Program-made: the position numbers and the translations under genes
Origin: Pilatotrama ljubarskyi
Lineage: Eukaryota > Basidiomycota > Agaricomycetes > Polyporales > Polyporaceae
Length of the DNA: 64,000 nucleotides
Reading direction: 5' to 3'
Assembly (NCBI GenBank): GCA_022385805.1
Contig: MU277670.1
Location: forward strand, 343,875 to 407,874
Part shown: one piece after another, positions 24,396-35,374 of the stretch
How the letters are laid out: each line of letters opens with the position of its first letter
Numbering within the stretch: position 1 is the stretch's first letter
The notes under the pieces: generated by a model
What the model saw: only the letters and a program-made list of their open reading frames with translations
Database searches by the model: none
Told to the model about the DNA's origin: nothing

Positions 24396-27300
24396 TCAAG
24401 CCGTGATTGTCCGTTGCAGCATCTGCGAGCGCGAGTCGTCAAGAGGCAGCCCGACCGAGCTGCTTGCCCCGCTGGAGGGCGATAGAGTGTCATCTTTGTC
24501 ACTCTGGTCCGAGCGATGGTCGTTCTCCGAGCTGGCTTTCTCCTTCTGCTGCTCCGGGGCCGTCTTGGCCCGCCCGTCAGGCGGGTTCGGCGCGCCTCTC
24601 CCTAGCCCGAGCTTGCCTCCCCAATAGTTGAAGAATCGGAGCAACCAAGTAGGTTTCAGGCTCTGATGCTCGACCGCGTCCACTTCGTCGTCGGTATCCA
24701 GCTCCATCCCTGGGAGGTGCGGTAGGTCCTCCTCTTCCTCCGCCTCACTCTCCGTCCGCCCGAACCGATCCACCAGGCGCTCCTTCCCGTCCACGGTTCG
24801 TTGTACACGACTGAACGGCCCGTGCGCCCCGCGTACACCTTGTGGCAGCCGTCTGCCGGTCCCGAACACCTTCTCCCGTAGAGCGAGGACGCGCTGACGC
24901 GGTTGCGCAGCCATATGCCAGAGGTCCTCGACGAGGAACTGAGCGGACTCGTACGCCAGCGCATTAGTCTCCTGCGTCAGGGCTTCTGCCTCGGTACGGA
25001 GCGCCTCCAGGCGATGCAGCTCGCCCGCCCGTGCGTCGAGTTCGGCGAGCGCGGTCCGCACGCCCTCGTGGTCTGCGTGCAGCTGCACGTTCTGCGCAGA
25101 GAGCCGCGTAGTGAGCGCCTGCAGACAGGCTAGGACATTGGCGAGGTGCGCCTCGCGACGACGCATGACGAGGAGCTGCCCGCAAAGCTCAACGTCGATG
25201 CGCATGCGCTCCACAGGCAAGATACGGCTGTCCGCAAAGTCGGGTGCATCGTCGAAGCTCCGCCGTCTGTCCGGCCCAGACGTGAGCAGGCGTTGTCGGT
25301 GCAGCTTCTCAGCGTCATTCATGGACGGTGGCGTAGACGCCTCGTCGTCCTCGCCTGGAGAAGGGGACGAATCGATCCGGCCAAGGGGGCTCGCCCCGAC
25401 GCGGTTATCCTTGGAGACCTTCTCATGCAAGATGTCTCTTGCACTGCGAGGATCTGACCAGCTGGTGATGCGTGACTGCAACCTCGTCGACGGTCGCTTC
25501 TGGTTGAATTCGGTCACGCGGCGGTCATATTCCGAGAGGTCGCTCGCAGAGCGGTCTGCGTGTGGGAGCGAGCCAACTCCGAGCATGAGCGGGTTGGGAG
25601 CATCAGCTGTCAAGATGAGCGTGAGTCGTGCACGAGCATACTGAGTGGATGCGAAGCGACATACAGACGGGAGATTGCTGGCCGCTGCTGAGGACTTCGT
25701 CCTCTTCTCCGGGGTCCCTGCTCTCATATGAACAAGGTGCACACGTAGAGCCATAAATAAACGAACCTCGAGATCACGACTGACGGCACCATCGAGGATT
25801 GACCGGACCTCTCGGAGACTCCTCGTGGCGGGTCCGGTAGTAGTGCCTTGCCGAGGGTACCGAAGTCCACGCTCAGCTTCTTGCTCTTGCCCAGGCTAGG
25901 GCACCCCAATTGTGAGTCCACTGCGCTACAAGGAAGATAGAGCACTCACGCAGCCCAGCTCTCAATCTTACGTTGTACCCTCCCTGACCAAGGCTTGACT
26001 GAGTCACCCTCGTCGCCTGAACGCAATTCCTTGTCCCGCTCTTTGTCCCTGTCCTCCTTCTCGCGCCCGTCCTTGCCGGCAGCATCCCTCTCGCCGTCCC
26101 GCTCCTTCTCGCGCTCTTCTCGATCTCGTTCGCCGTCGCTCCAAACCGCCTCCTTCTCGCGCCGCTTCTTCTCCGCATGGCCCGGTCGCCCAGTCCAGAG
26201 GTACCGCAGACTCTGCGGAGCGTCCTTGGTGCTCGTGACGCACCGTACGAAGGCTGACAGGTCTGCAGTCACGCTGAGCGTGTTTGTGGTCGTACTTCCA
26301 CCGTCGGTCGCATGCGTACGCAGATCGGTCGCGAGGTCGTCCAGCTTGTTCTTCAGCACGCGGTGGACCTTGTACGACTCACTCTGGCGCGCTTTCTCAT
26401 ACTGTGACTCAATCAATTCGATGAGAGCCTGAGTGAGAAAGACGGGTCCCGGATTGGAACCTGGTGCGGGCGATTGTCCGAGGGCCGTCGGCAAGGCCCC
26501 GGTTGACGCAGGCGAGGCCGGCGAAGCTGCATGGGAGCGGTGATGGTGGAGACTATGAGAATGTGGTGAATGAGAGTGCGGATGAGCTTTAGAAGAGTGC
26601 ACGGTCGCCACTGCTGCAAGAAACCCTCCTGGCTCTAGGAAGGGATCTTTCGGCACGACCTGCAGAGGGCTATGAGCATTTACCAGGTATAAGGGCGGGC
26701 AGACGTACCAGTCCGAGGGCGTGCAATTTGCTGCGAGTACTCAATATCAGGCTGAATAGACCTGCGATTACGGTAGGATCTGCGACTTTCTCAGTTGGCT
26801 GGAAGCAACCATATCCTTCATCAACTTCCGCATGCTCACAACGAGGCCACGAATACTTACTTCTATCTTCAGGAAGGGCTCCCCGATCTCCGTCACCCAC
26901 CGTTGAATGCCTTCGCAGGTGATATCACACAGAAGTCCGTTCCTTTCCTCCGGAGCAAGGTCGAACATTCCGAATATAGCCAGGGCGGCTTGTATGAGCT
27001 TCACGAGTTCCAGGACCGTCCCATTGAACAAAGCCCCGGACCGCGCAGGGGCCTTGTCCGTAACATGGTACATCGCAATGAACCGGTCTTTAGTAGCGTC
27101 ACTAAAATGGCAAGCATTAGCGTAGAGTGACGTTTATGATGAGTATGAGTGGTACGTCAACGGCCAAGGACTCTCGCGATGGCGTACCTCGGCTCTTCTA
27201 GTGTCAATGCACTGCGGCCACCGCAACCCATGCGAAGCAGGTTGACATTCGCGTAGAGCTGTTCTCGGACATCAAGGAAGTTGCCAGATGGTATGTGCAC

Positions 27301-28187
27301 GATCGTGTAGTCCGATCGAAAGTTGGCCAACGAGGTCACCATGAGAATGCCCTTGTCTATCTTTCACCCGGAAGCCCTATGAATGCACACTCCAAATGTC
27401 AAGATGGAGGTCCAAACCTCTTTCGGCCTCGCACCATCTCGACGTAGCGCACGAATTGCGTTGTCCCATGCCTCTTGAGCTTCTGAAGGGGGTAACGAGG
27501 ACTGGGGGCTGAAAGCCGTCACCATGATCTATGCCATGTTACCTCGCCTGCGTCTGCACCAATGAGATACACACTACCTTATGTTTCGGGTCACCGGTGA
27601 AGACTGTTAGCACGAAGATGGGACGTTTGCGCGCCACGACCCTTGAGACGAGGTATCATTGTTGCGTACTAGGCCTAGTCACAAGCCGATCCAGCGTACC
27701 ACTTCTCCACGGCATAGATCTGGAAACCTTCCAGCTCGAGCTGCTCTTCCACGACCTCGAACTTCTCTCCGCCAGGGAGCCAGTCCGATGCACCAGAGGG
27801 CACACGCTCCGGAGGTTCAGGAGACGCGTTCATAGAAACCGAGCCAGCCCTGGTGCGGCCCGGCTTCCCAGAATATGCTTTGGCCGGGAAAGTCGGGGAA
27901 GACCCTGACGGCCGGACGGCTCGTACGGTCGGTAGGAGCAAGCGCTTGAAGGTATTCACATTGACAGAGGAGACTTGAGGGGTATAGAATGGCGTCGAGG
28001 GTATAGTCAGGGAGTTCGCAGAAACGGAGGTCTGTGCACGAGAGGCGGCAGGACGTGGCCTTGGGGAGGGCGGGCTGGACGACGGCGAAAGCGCAGGCAT
28101 TGTCGGCGACTTAGAACGCATTGTCGGTGAGCTAGGAATCGCCAGGTAGCCTGGTGCCTGGGTCCTGGGCGGACTCCTGGACGCCAT
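24396..28187 (-). CDS. Stb6/Stb2-like protein
   Basis: A large multi-exon protein resembles the fungal STB6/STB2 family, named for Sin3 binding in yeast. After a disordered P/S-rich leader, the conserved N-terminal domain reads EEQLELEGFQIYAVEKW, then FVLTVFTGDPKHK, LMVTSLANFRSDYTIVHIP and NVNLLRMGCGGRSALTLEEP. Next come VLELVKLIQAALAIFGMF, NGLLCDITCEGIQRWVTEIGEPF and DPTVIAGLFSLILSTRSKLH. A peptidoglycan-like L-x-P/G pattern is not obvious. The C-terminal half has an R/E/D/K-rich low-complexity run (near 26020-26170), then a coiled coil and an acidic segment, and ends LDDSRSQMLQRTITA. The start is the ATG at 28187 (MASRSPPRT, context ACCATGG). The family call comes from memory of conserved motifs. 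Confidence 0.65.
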
Positions 28188-28712
28188 GGTCGTCCGTGCC
28201 GTCAAGCAGATTCAGGCAGGTCACTCAGCCACACCGATCCGGACCCAGCGATACTACTAGAGTAGCTGCCAGTGGTGAAACTAGCCAGGCGTTCAGCTTG
28301 ATGTATCGAGGTCAACAGAGTAAGCAGCACAAGACCAATCGAAGGCTGTTCACAGTCGGAGGTTGTGGTCGTTCGCAGAGAGGGTGGTGAACAGTATTCA
28401 CGCTGATCTGGCTGAAGCGGGGAACTGCAATGACATCGGTACACTGTAGTTTCCCACGGTACTGGACTCTACACCGACCTTGACGGAGCCATGCCTCGTG
28501 CCTCCTCCCCCGCTTCTCCCTCTCCTCTACTTCTCTATGCTGCTCCTGGGTACGCTGCAGTAACTGACGAGAGCACTGGGAGACGATTAGGGGATCCCAA
28601 AAGCGTGCAGCGACTCGACACGACGATCTTCACGTAATCCTTGACATCCCACCCGCTGCCCTGACCCTCCGCACGGCCTCCGCAAGGCCTCCGACGCCCC
28701 TGCAATCACTCC
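28188..28712. other. intergenic, divergent promoters
   Basis: 525 nt between the divergent Stb6-like and WG-repeat genes. It is pyrimidine-rich just before the WG-repeat ATG. No TATA box or gene was seen. Confidence 0.45.
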
Positions 28713-31099
28713 ATGGCGAAGGCGAAGAAGTTGAAAGCAAAGGCGTCCGCAGCCGATCAGCCTGTTAACGTGCATGCGGAGCAATCTCATATTGAACCTG
28801 CCGTACGTGCGAAATCACCGAGTCACGACGCAAGGGCAAATAGCCCTGCCGCGCATGAAAGGGATGGATATGGTTTGTACCATCTCCTTGAATATCACTA
28901 CGCCGTGAAGACTGAACGACCCGCCCATTTCCACAATCGCCCTTTGCACTGATGTCCCTCGCTCTGGTACAACATCCCTCCGACGCGACGTGACATGACG
29001 GGCCGCCTTTCCCGCAACTACATACCGTTTCCTTCAGACGACTGGGGCGCGCCGGGTCACGTTGGTGGAAGCGACGCTGGTGGTAGCTGGGGAGCCGCTC
29101 CCGGAGACACTGGCGGCGATGCTTGGGGAGAGCCTGGGGGCGTCTCTCACGCGGCGGCTGTCGATGACTGGGGCGCGCCCTCTGGTGGTACATGGGACAC
29201 GCCCGCTCAAGTCGATGACGGCTGGGGCGCGCCCGCCTCCCCTGGTAGCATGAGCGGAGGATATGGCGCGAAGAAGAGTTCATTAAAAAAGGGCGGTGCA
29301 CACAATCACCCACAGCAATCGGCACCTCCGCCCCAGCCACAAGCGCCCACGCGCGGTCCTTCCTTCCATCCTTCAGCCGCCACTCAGATGCCTTCGTCTC
29401 GTTATGGCGCACATCACGCTACGCAGGAATGGGGAGCGCCTGCCGCCTCTGACTGGGACGAGCCCGGTTCCTGGGGTCCTCCAGCGCCGGCGAAACAGCC
29501 CTCGGCACCACCTCCTTCCGCGAAACCCGCCTGGACGACATGGGCAAACGAGGCCAGGGGTCTGCCAATGGTGAATACTCATACAGCCCATGCTCCATCC
29601 CATTACCATCCATCTCAGAGTGCTGCTGCCACTGGCGGAGCTAAGCCAGCGCTGTCCGACCAGCAGCGCTCCCAGATCTTGAGTTCCCTGCTGCAGGCCC
29701 CCAATCAGTACACTAAGGACTACTTCTCGCAGGCCCAAGCTCAAGCGCAAGCCAGTCATCATGCCGCGCGTCAGCCAGCGCAATCACATCATTCCCGACC
29801 CCAGCAGTCTCTGCATCCTACCCAGCAGTGGCAGGATCCGAACTTCCTTGCGCAGCAAGAGAGCATTTTACGCAGCATCCAGGAGGCGCGTTCGAGCGGC
29901 CGTTCGCATCACGGTCAACAAGGCAGACCACAGCCGGTGCAGCAAGCCGACAGCTGGGGCTACATGGCCGGTGGCGGATGGGGCGAAAGGGCGTCCACTA
30001 TACCAGAAGAGGACGAATACGAGGACGAAGATGAGGACGAGGAGGAAGACGACTGGGGGAATAGTATGGGCAATAACAAGGGCTACGGCTGGGGAACTGG
30101 GCACACCACAGGAAATGGTCGCGTGCGGTTCTCACCCGACGTCTCCTACTCCTCATCCCCTCGACAACGCTCTCACTCTGCATCAGCACATCCGCCGCCA
30201 CCCCAGCAACAACACCAGCAGCACCAGCAGCAGCGGCGCGCCACTCAAGGTAATCCGCAGCAGTTCTGGACTCCCATGCCCGCAGCCTCGAAGACGATGA
30301 AGATGGCAACCGGCTCGATCTCGACAACAGTCTTCGAGCTGGCCCCTCCGCGCAGCGGGATGGGCGAGATGGGCTTCGTAGATTCAAAAGGCACCGCATT
30401 GAAACCCGCAGAGCGTGCAATGTACAACAGGGATCGCCCTGCAAAAGAAAGATTCCGGTGGGGATTCAATCCTGACAAGGATCCGCGAGTCGGCTCTCTG
30501 TTGCGTTGGATAGCCGCGATGTCCAACGGCCTTGCCACCATCGGTGTATGTCTACTTGCGACAGTTCATACATGTTCATACAATTCACGCATCATCCGCA
30601 GCTGCGACACTTCCTTGAGACGCAGGAGAGAGGCGCGCTCTTTGCTAACGCCGATTTCCGCGTACCTTCGGCGACGCCGGGACTCCCGCCGCAGCCCGCT
30701 TTTGACTATGTTACAATGGATCAAATACAGCGGACCTTAGACCCCACCCTCCAGGAATCCGTCGCGTTGTATGATCCTGCTTTCCAGGTGATCGTCTTCG
30801 TGTTCCTGCTCTCGCCGTCGGGGAACAGCATGGCGCTCTGGCGGCGCAAGCTGAACGTACCGGACTCGGTTCGCGAAGAATACCAAGACGACATCCGTGC
30901 TGTTAAGGCGGAGCTCAAGACCTATCCGGTATATGTTGACGAGTGAGTCCTCCTTCTCCAAGGCCCTCCAGGACGCCTGGACTGAAAAGTCAGGGACAGG
31001 CTACCGGTGAAGCCCGAAGCGGCGGCACCGAAGAAAAAAGTCCGCTTCGCATTCCTCCGCAGGCTATTCGGAGGAGGCAAGTCTGCTGCAGCATCATGA
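28713..31099 (+). CDS. WG/GW-repeat, glutamine-rich protein of unknown function
   Basis: A 704-residue protein is encoded by exons 28713-28872, 29038-30545, 30602-30942 and 30994-31099, and the frame is continuous. The N-terminal half carries about a dozen Trp-Gly dipeptides in acidic or small-residue settings: DDWGAP (twice), SWGAAP, AWGEPG, GWGAP, EWGAP, SWGPP, SWGY, GGWGE, DDWGN and YGWGTG. The middle is Q/H-rich and has an acidic run (EDEDEDEEEDDWG). The C-terminal third is more ordered (MGFVDSKGTALKPAERAMYN; FRWGFNPDKDPRV; LYDPAFQVIVFVF) and ends in a basic tail with KKKVRFAFLRRLF. WG/GW repeats are the hallmark of Argonaute-binding hooks, so a role in RNA silencing or P-bodies is a hypothesis. 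The first intron (165 nt) could hide a small exon. Confidence 0.75.
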
Positions 31100-31526
31100 C
31101 CAGCAAGTGCCACACTTTACGTCCTCGTTTATGTCCGTGTTTTCTGTCGCTCCATCTTCGCGCTCTCCTGCTTTTCCGCGCATAGCATTGTATCGTTGCT
31201 TCAATTCTGTTCTGCTAGAGCTACACCTTTGGTTATACCCTCACCCGATAATGACCTCATCCCCTTCTGTATTACTAGCGAGTTCTCTCCCCATCGTTGA
31301 TGCGATACCTACTGTGTACATACATATACTTACGACAACTGTCACGTGGATCCCGAATGTGTAATGGCATGTGTGCGCTACTATAAGCACCAGAGACTCC
31401 TGTTGGGAACGGCGAACAGGAAGCTTGTGTGTTTCCCATGAACACTCCGCGTGTGTCTCTCCTGACCCAACTACTTGGTCTGTGCAGCCTGCTGAACAGA
31501 CCCGCGAGGACCAGCCTCCTGCCGCG
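31100..31526. other. intergenic
   Basis: 427 nt of 3' flank and promoter, with a CACGTG box at 31343-31348. The frame of the next gene is open upstream but contains no ATG. Confidence 0.4.
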
Positions 31527-32294
31527 ATGCTCTGGACCAACGCACGCACTGACAGTAGCAAGAATGCACCCAGCCCCGTCCGCACCTTCCTGGTGTTCTC
31601 TGTCGTCGTCGTGTCGATGGCCTGCTTGCCGTACATGCTCGTGCGCAATCGGCTCGCGGACACGCAGAAGCAACTCGCCAGCCTGCGCCATATGAACATC
31701 AGGCTCAGGAGAGAGCAGCGTCAGCTGCAGTCGACGCTCCAGGGCGGCCTGCGACATGCCCGCCGGCACACCACCACCGTACTATCGCGGGAGGGGAAGA
31801 AGACCGGCGCCCTGTTGAAGGCAGTGGCGAAATCCGCAGAGGAGCGGGACGAGCGTCGGAATGCCTGGGAGAATGAGATGAAGAACAACATGGATGTGCT
31901 CCTGAACCAGAACCTTGCACAGAGGTCAGCGCGGAGACTTCGCTCAGATGAGAGTTACCGGTGCTGATAAGATGTCCGAGATGCAGGGCCAGGTTGGCGG
32001 CAGAGCTGAAGGAGCTGGGACAGTCTTTAGCAGACACCGCTGCGTTCATAGAGGAGGTCGAGGTACGCCAGGGATGGACACCGCGTCCCGGAGACGGCCG
32101 CGGCATAGAGAGGACGAGACGCTTGGCAAAGAGACTGCAGCAATACCCGGGTTCTATGGTGAGTCCGCGCCATCAACATATCGTCAGCGGGTGACCTGCT
32201 ATACGGTATTCGCGTGCAGGAGGAAGAGACGAAGCCTCCGCCAGAGCAGACCAAAGCAGCCGAACCCGACGCAGAGGCACAGTCGCAGCGGTAA
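31527..32294 (+). CDS. small single-pass membrane protein with coiled coil, unknown function
   Basis: A 219-residue protein comes from exons 31527-31924, 31972-32158 and 32220-32294. Residues ~18-38 (VRTFLVFSVVVVSMACLPYML) form one membrane segment, followed by a basic, helical coiled-coil region (TQKQLASLRHMNIRLRREQRQLQ). A second helical segment (ELKELGQSLADTAAFIEEVEV) follows the first intron, and the tail is acidic. There is no recognisable catalytic motif. The layout, a short N-terminal tail then a membrane anchor then a coiled coil, would suit an organelle membrane or scaffold protein, but localisation is a guess. The total spliced length is a multiple of three. Confidence 0.65.
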
Positions 32295-32477
32295 TCAGTG
32301 ACCCTCTCGGGTCCTCAGGATGCGGTTCGAGGGATCCACCTTGTACCATATACGTCACTATATCCTTACAGCACTCCAGTCTACTATCCAAGGCACTAGC
32401 ACAATTGTACGCAGCGTCCCCGATCTTCTTGTATACGGCTACAATTACTTTTGTTTTCGCCTCGTATCTTGCATACA

Positions 32478-33050
32478 TCATGGGTATATTAGCTCCCAAG
32501 ACTGACACGCGCTGCTGGCAGAGAAGACGGTACCGTAAGGCCTCTTTTTCTGATTCGGGACCAGGAACTCCTCCATCAGGTCCATGTCGACGCGGCCCCA
32601 GCCCGCATAGTCGCCTTTGCGCATCTCTTTGCAGCGCCGCGTGAATGAGGCGAGGTGATACGAGAGGACGGCTTTCCACTCGTACTGCGCCGCGATCTTC
32701 ACGAGGTGGCTGCTGTACCGGAAGAAGTGGCAAGGCAACAGCGCCGACTGGCCCTTTGACAAGCCTTCCACGCATAGGATCGAGAAGTAGGCGTTTAGAG
32801 GGACGAGGAGGGAGTCGAGCGTGGGATAGGTCTCGATCGCGAAGGGCGCGGCGCGAAGGGAGACCGTGGAATCCTCCACGGAGACCTCGACGATGTTCCA
32901 TGTCGACTCGAGGATGCGCCGCGAGTCGAGCTTGTAGATCTCGACGCCGGGGAGTTCATGGCGGACGATGGATGAGATTACGTCGATGTCGACGTGGGGA
33001 AAGAGCGCCGCGATAGATTGGAGGTCTTGAGGAGGGTATATCGAAGCCAT
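32478..33050 (-). CDS. Agaricomycete orphan protein
   Basis: A single intron-less exon encodes about 190 residues from the ATG at 33050 (MASIYPPQDLQ) to the stop at 32478. The C-terminal half (EWKAVLSYHLASFTRRCKEM, GDYAGWGRVDMDLMEEFL) resembles a W..VL.YH...F..RR..EM pattern that I recall in many uncharacterised mushroom proteins. I do not know its function. It has no membrane segment or signal peptide. The end of the protein (SASSACQSWELIYP) departs from that pattern and may reflect a changed frame or natural divergence. The frame is intact with no internal stop. Confidence 0.55.
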   Translation of the reverse strand: MASIYPPQDLQSIAALFPHVDIDVISSIVRHELPGVEIYKLDSRRILESTWNIVEVSVEDSTVSLRAAPFAIETYPTLDSLLVPLNAYFSILCVEGLSKGQSALLPCHFFRYSSHLVKIAAQYEWKAVLSYHLASFTRRCKEMRKGDYAGWGRVDMDLMEEFLVPNQKKRPYGTVFSASSACQSWELIYP

Positions 33051-33750
33051 AATCGGAGAGAGCTGATTGCACGAGTTCGTCAAGTGATTGCGCCTGTGGT
33101 ATCACAGAAGCAGCGCACCGTGCAGACACAGGGAGATTACGGGGTATACGACAGGCTCCGAGAGTGCTGAGTGGGCGGAGAATGGCAGAGGGCGAGCATG
33201 CGAGAGAATGGACAAAGGCAAGAGTGGACTGTACCCGTAAGCCACAGAGCCACAGCATCCCTCACAAAGACCGCCCGAAGGGGTCGCCTCCCGTAGCACC
33301 AGCGCCCTAGAAGCCAAATTCCCAGCAAGTACCGCAGGACAGACAGCCAGCATCGTGGTGGATAGAGCAGCGGGTTCTTAGCATTAAACAGGAGTAGCCA
33401 ACAGCGACTAGCCATTGCTAGCGGCTATGAGCAGAACACCACGCGCGATGAGGTCGTCGCTCGCCTAATCAGGCAGGTCCACGTGGGCGTGGGACCTGTG
33501 GCTGCAAGAACTGCATAGCACTTCCCTCCGTTGTCCCACGCTCTGTATTGCTCGTCCCAAGCCCGGCGCGTACAACCCCTACGACACTCCTCAAGGTGAA
33601 TATCTCGTTCTCTTTGCTGCTCGCTGCTGTGGACTCGTCTGGAGGCTGGTGGGATGCTGCCGGTTGATTCAGCGAGCCCAGAAATGCACTACGGCCGTGA
33701 GAATTATGCTCTGACACTGCGTTTGTGCTGGTAGATCTTCAATCGACAAA
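33051..33750. other. intergenic, RPL35 promoter region
   Basis: 700 nt between the orphan gene and the L35 gene. A CACGTG box lies at 33480-33485. Short frames on the minus strand have no support. Confidence 0.45.
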
Positions 33751-34299
33751 ATGCCCGGCAAGGTCAAGGCGTACGAGCTCCAGTCCAAGTGCGTACCTTT
33801 GCTTCTGCATGCCCGTTCGTGAAGCTCAGCGTAGATCAAGGTCCAAGAATGACTTGAGCAAGCAGCTCTTCGAGCTCAAGACTGAGCTCGCGAACCTCCG
33901 GGTACAGAAGATCGCTGGTGGCTCCGCGGCGAAGCTCACGAAGATGTGAGTTGTGCAACTCTTTTACCATGCCCCGTCGACTAATACACCATGGTGGTGC
34001 AGTCACACCGTCCGCAAGTCGATTGCCCGGGTCTTGACGGTCATGAATCAAAAGCAGAGGCAAAACCTCCGCGAGTTCTACAAGAACAAGAAGTACATGC
34101 CCCTTGACCTCCGCCCCAAGAAGACCCGCGCCATCCGGAGACGCCTGACGAAGGTCAGCTCTATCCTCCTAGTGTTCATTGCTAGTCCTGGCTTATGTTC
34201 ATCCTGGTTGAATAGCACGAGGCATCGCTCAAGACGCTCAAGCAGCGCAAGAAGGACATCCACTTCCCCCTCCGGAAGTACGCGGTCAAGGCGGCATGA
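33751..34299 (+). CDS. RPL35: 60S ribosomal protein L35 (uL29)
   Basis: This 125-residue component of the large cytosolic ribosomal subunit sits near the peptide exit tunnel. Exons are 33751-33788, 33841-33945, 34003-34153 and 34216-34299. The family signature is plain: [22 protein letters not shown], then [44 protein letters not shown] and [26 protein letters not shown]. The second intron has a textbook branch site (CTAAT) upstream of its acceptor. Length and sequence match the family from end to end. The three introns in so short a gene are usual for basidiomycete ribosomal-protein genes. Confidence 0.98.
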
Positions 34300-35374
34300 G
34301 GGAGTCTCATGAGGGCGAGTTGCGGAGCTGGTTGTCCATGTTGCTTTGAGTTTGTTCCTTTTCCATCTGTATGCCATACGCTGCCACCACCAACTCAACA
34401 TGCCATGCCATTCCATGCGCATATATGCGTAGCCAGAATTCCAGCGTGGGATATCCCGTGTGATTACGCGGGAAATGCCTTGCCGTCGAAGAGGGCCCGT
34501 GTGTCGATTTCTCCGAGATTCTATAGCGTCTGCATCGCTTGTCGTCCGAATGATGCGCACGACTGCGAGAGGAATGTGCTGAACAATGCCACAATGAACG
34601 GAGCCTCTGCATTGCTGCGCTGTGGCTTATAAGAAAGTGTGGCCGGACCGGAGAGGTGCTGGTGGGAAAGCGCCGAGAGCGAGTGCCGCGGTGCGAGCCA
34701 TACAGTAACGTCACCGGACTGGGACACCCCGCCCCTCTCACCCGCCTTGTCGCCCTTTCTGTCCTCTCCTCCGCCCCTGCTCGCCCTCCGCCACTGCCCA
34801 CGACGTCTTGCTCGACGCCTCTCTCGGCGACCTCATCTCCGCCCACGTCGCGGCGGACATCCCGAGGAGCAACTTCGCCATTCCTCGGCTACGCTGCCCC
34901 GGCAATCTCCCTGCACCTTCTCAGAACAAGCGTCTCCGCGCAACCACCACCGCCGCGTGTTTTCCCCGTTCGCTCCTCCCTCTGTCCTTTTCCTGCCTCG
35001 CGCCGGAACGTTACCAACCTATTCCAGCATTGCAGCCTTCTGAGTTATCACGATATTTATCACGCGTCCTGATATAACGACATTCACGAAACATGGTGAG
35101 TTATCCGTCTGCCATGCTGCAATGTCCGTCATCGTGCGGAGGCAATCATCAGAGGAAGTCATGGGAGTTGGGGCTTTCCCTGCCATTTTGCATCTGCGCC
35201 GCATGGTATTCCGGGCCATACCACCTCACACGTGCACACTAGAAGGTTGCCCTCTGCGACGATTAGCCAGTGGGACGGCCAGCTCCTGACGTCCCTCTGT
35301 TTGTCGTCGCATCCTCTCCTGCGCGCCCCCAGTCCCGCCCACCCTCGTGAGCGCTGCCGTCCTCCCCTCGCGCC
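34300..35374. other. intergenic/leader of GCK gene
   Basis: About 1.1 kb upstream of the kinase gene. The right half is very C/T-rich and probably contains a transcribed leader. At 35093 an ATG is directly followed by a donor (gtgagt), and a CACGTG box lies at 35229-35234. No separate gene was recognised. Confidence 0.4.

Noticed and set aside
28765..29412. Long minus-strand frame opposite the WG-repeat gene
   Set aside because: It is the antisense shadow of a strongly coding, biased region and contains no domain or splice structure.
33789..34215. Introns of RPL35 as hosts of snoRNAs
   Set aside because: The introns are 52-62 nt and show no clear C/D or H/ACA box pair.
34656..35072. Plus-strand frame upstream of the GCK gene
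   Set aside because: It is C/T-rich leader-like DNA with no domain; codon composition resembles a 5' UTR.
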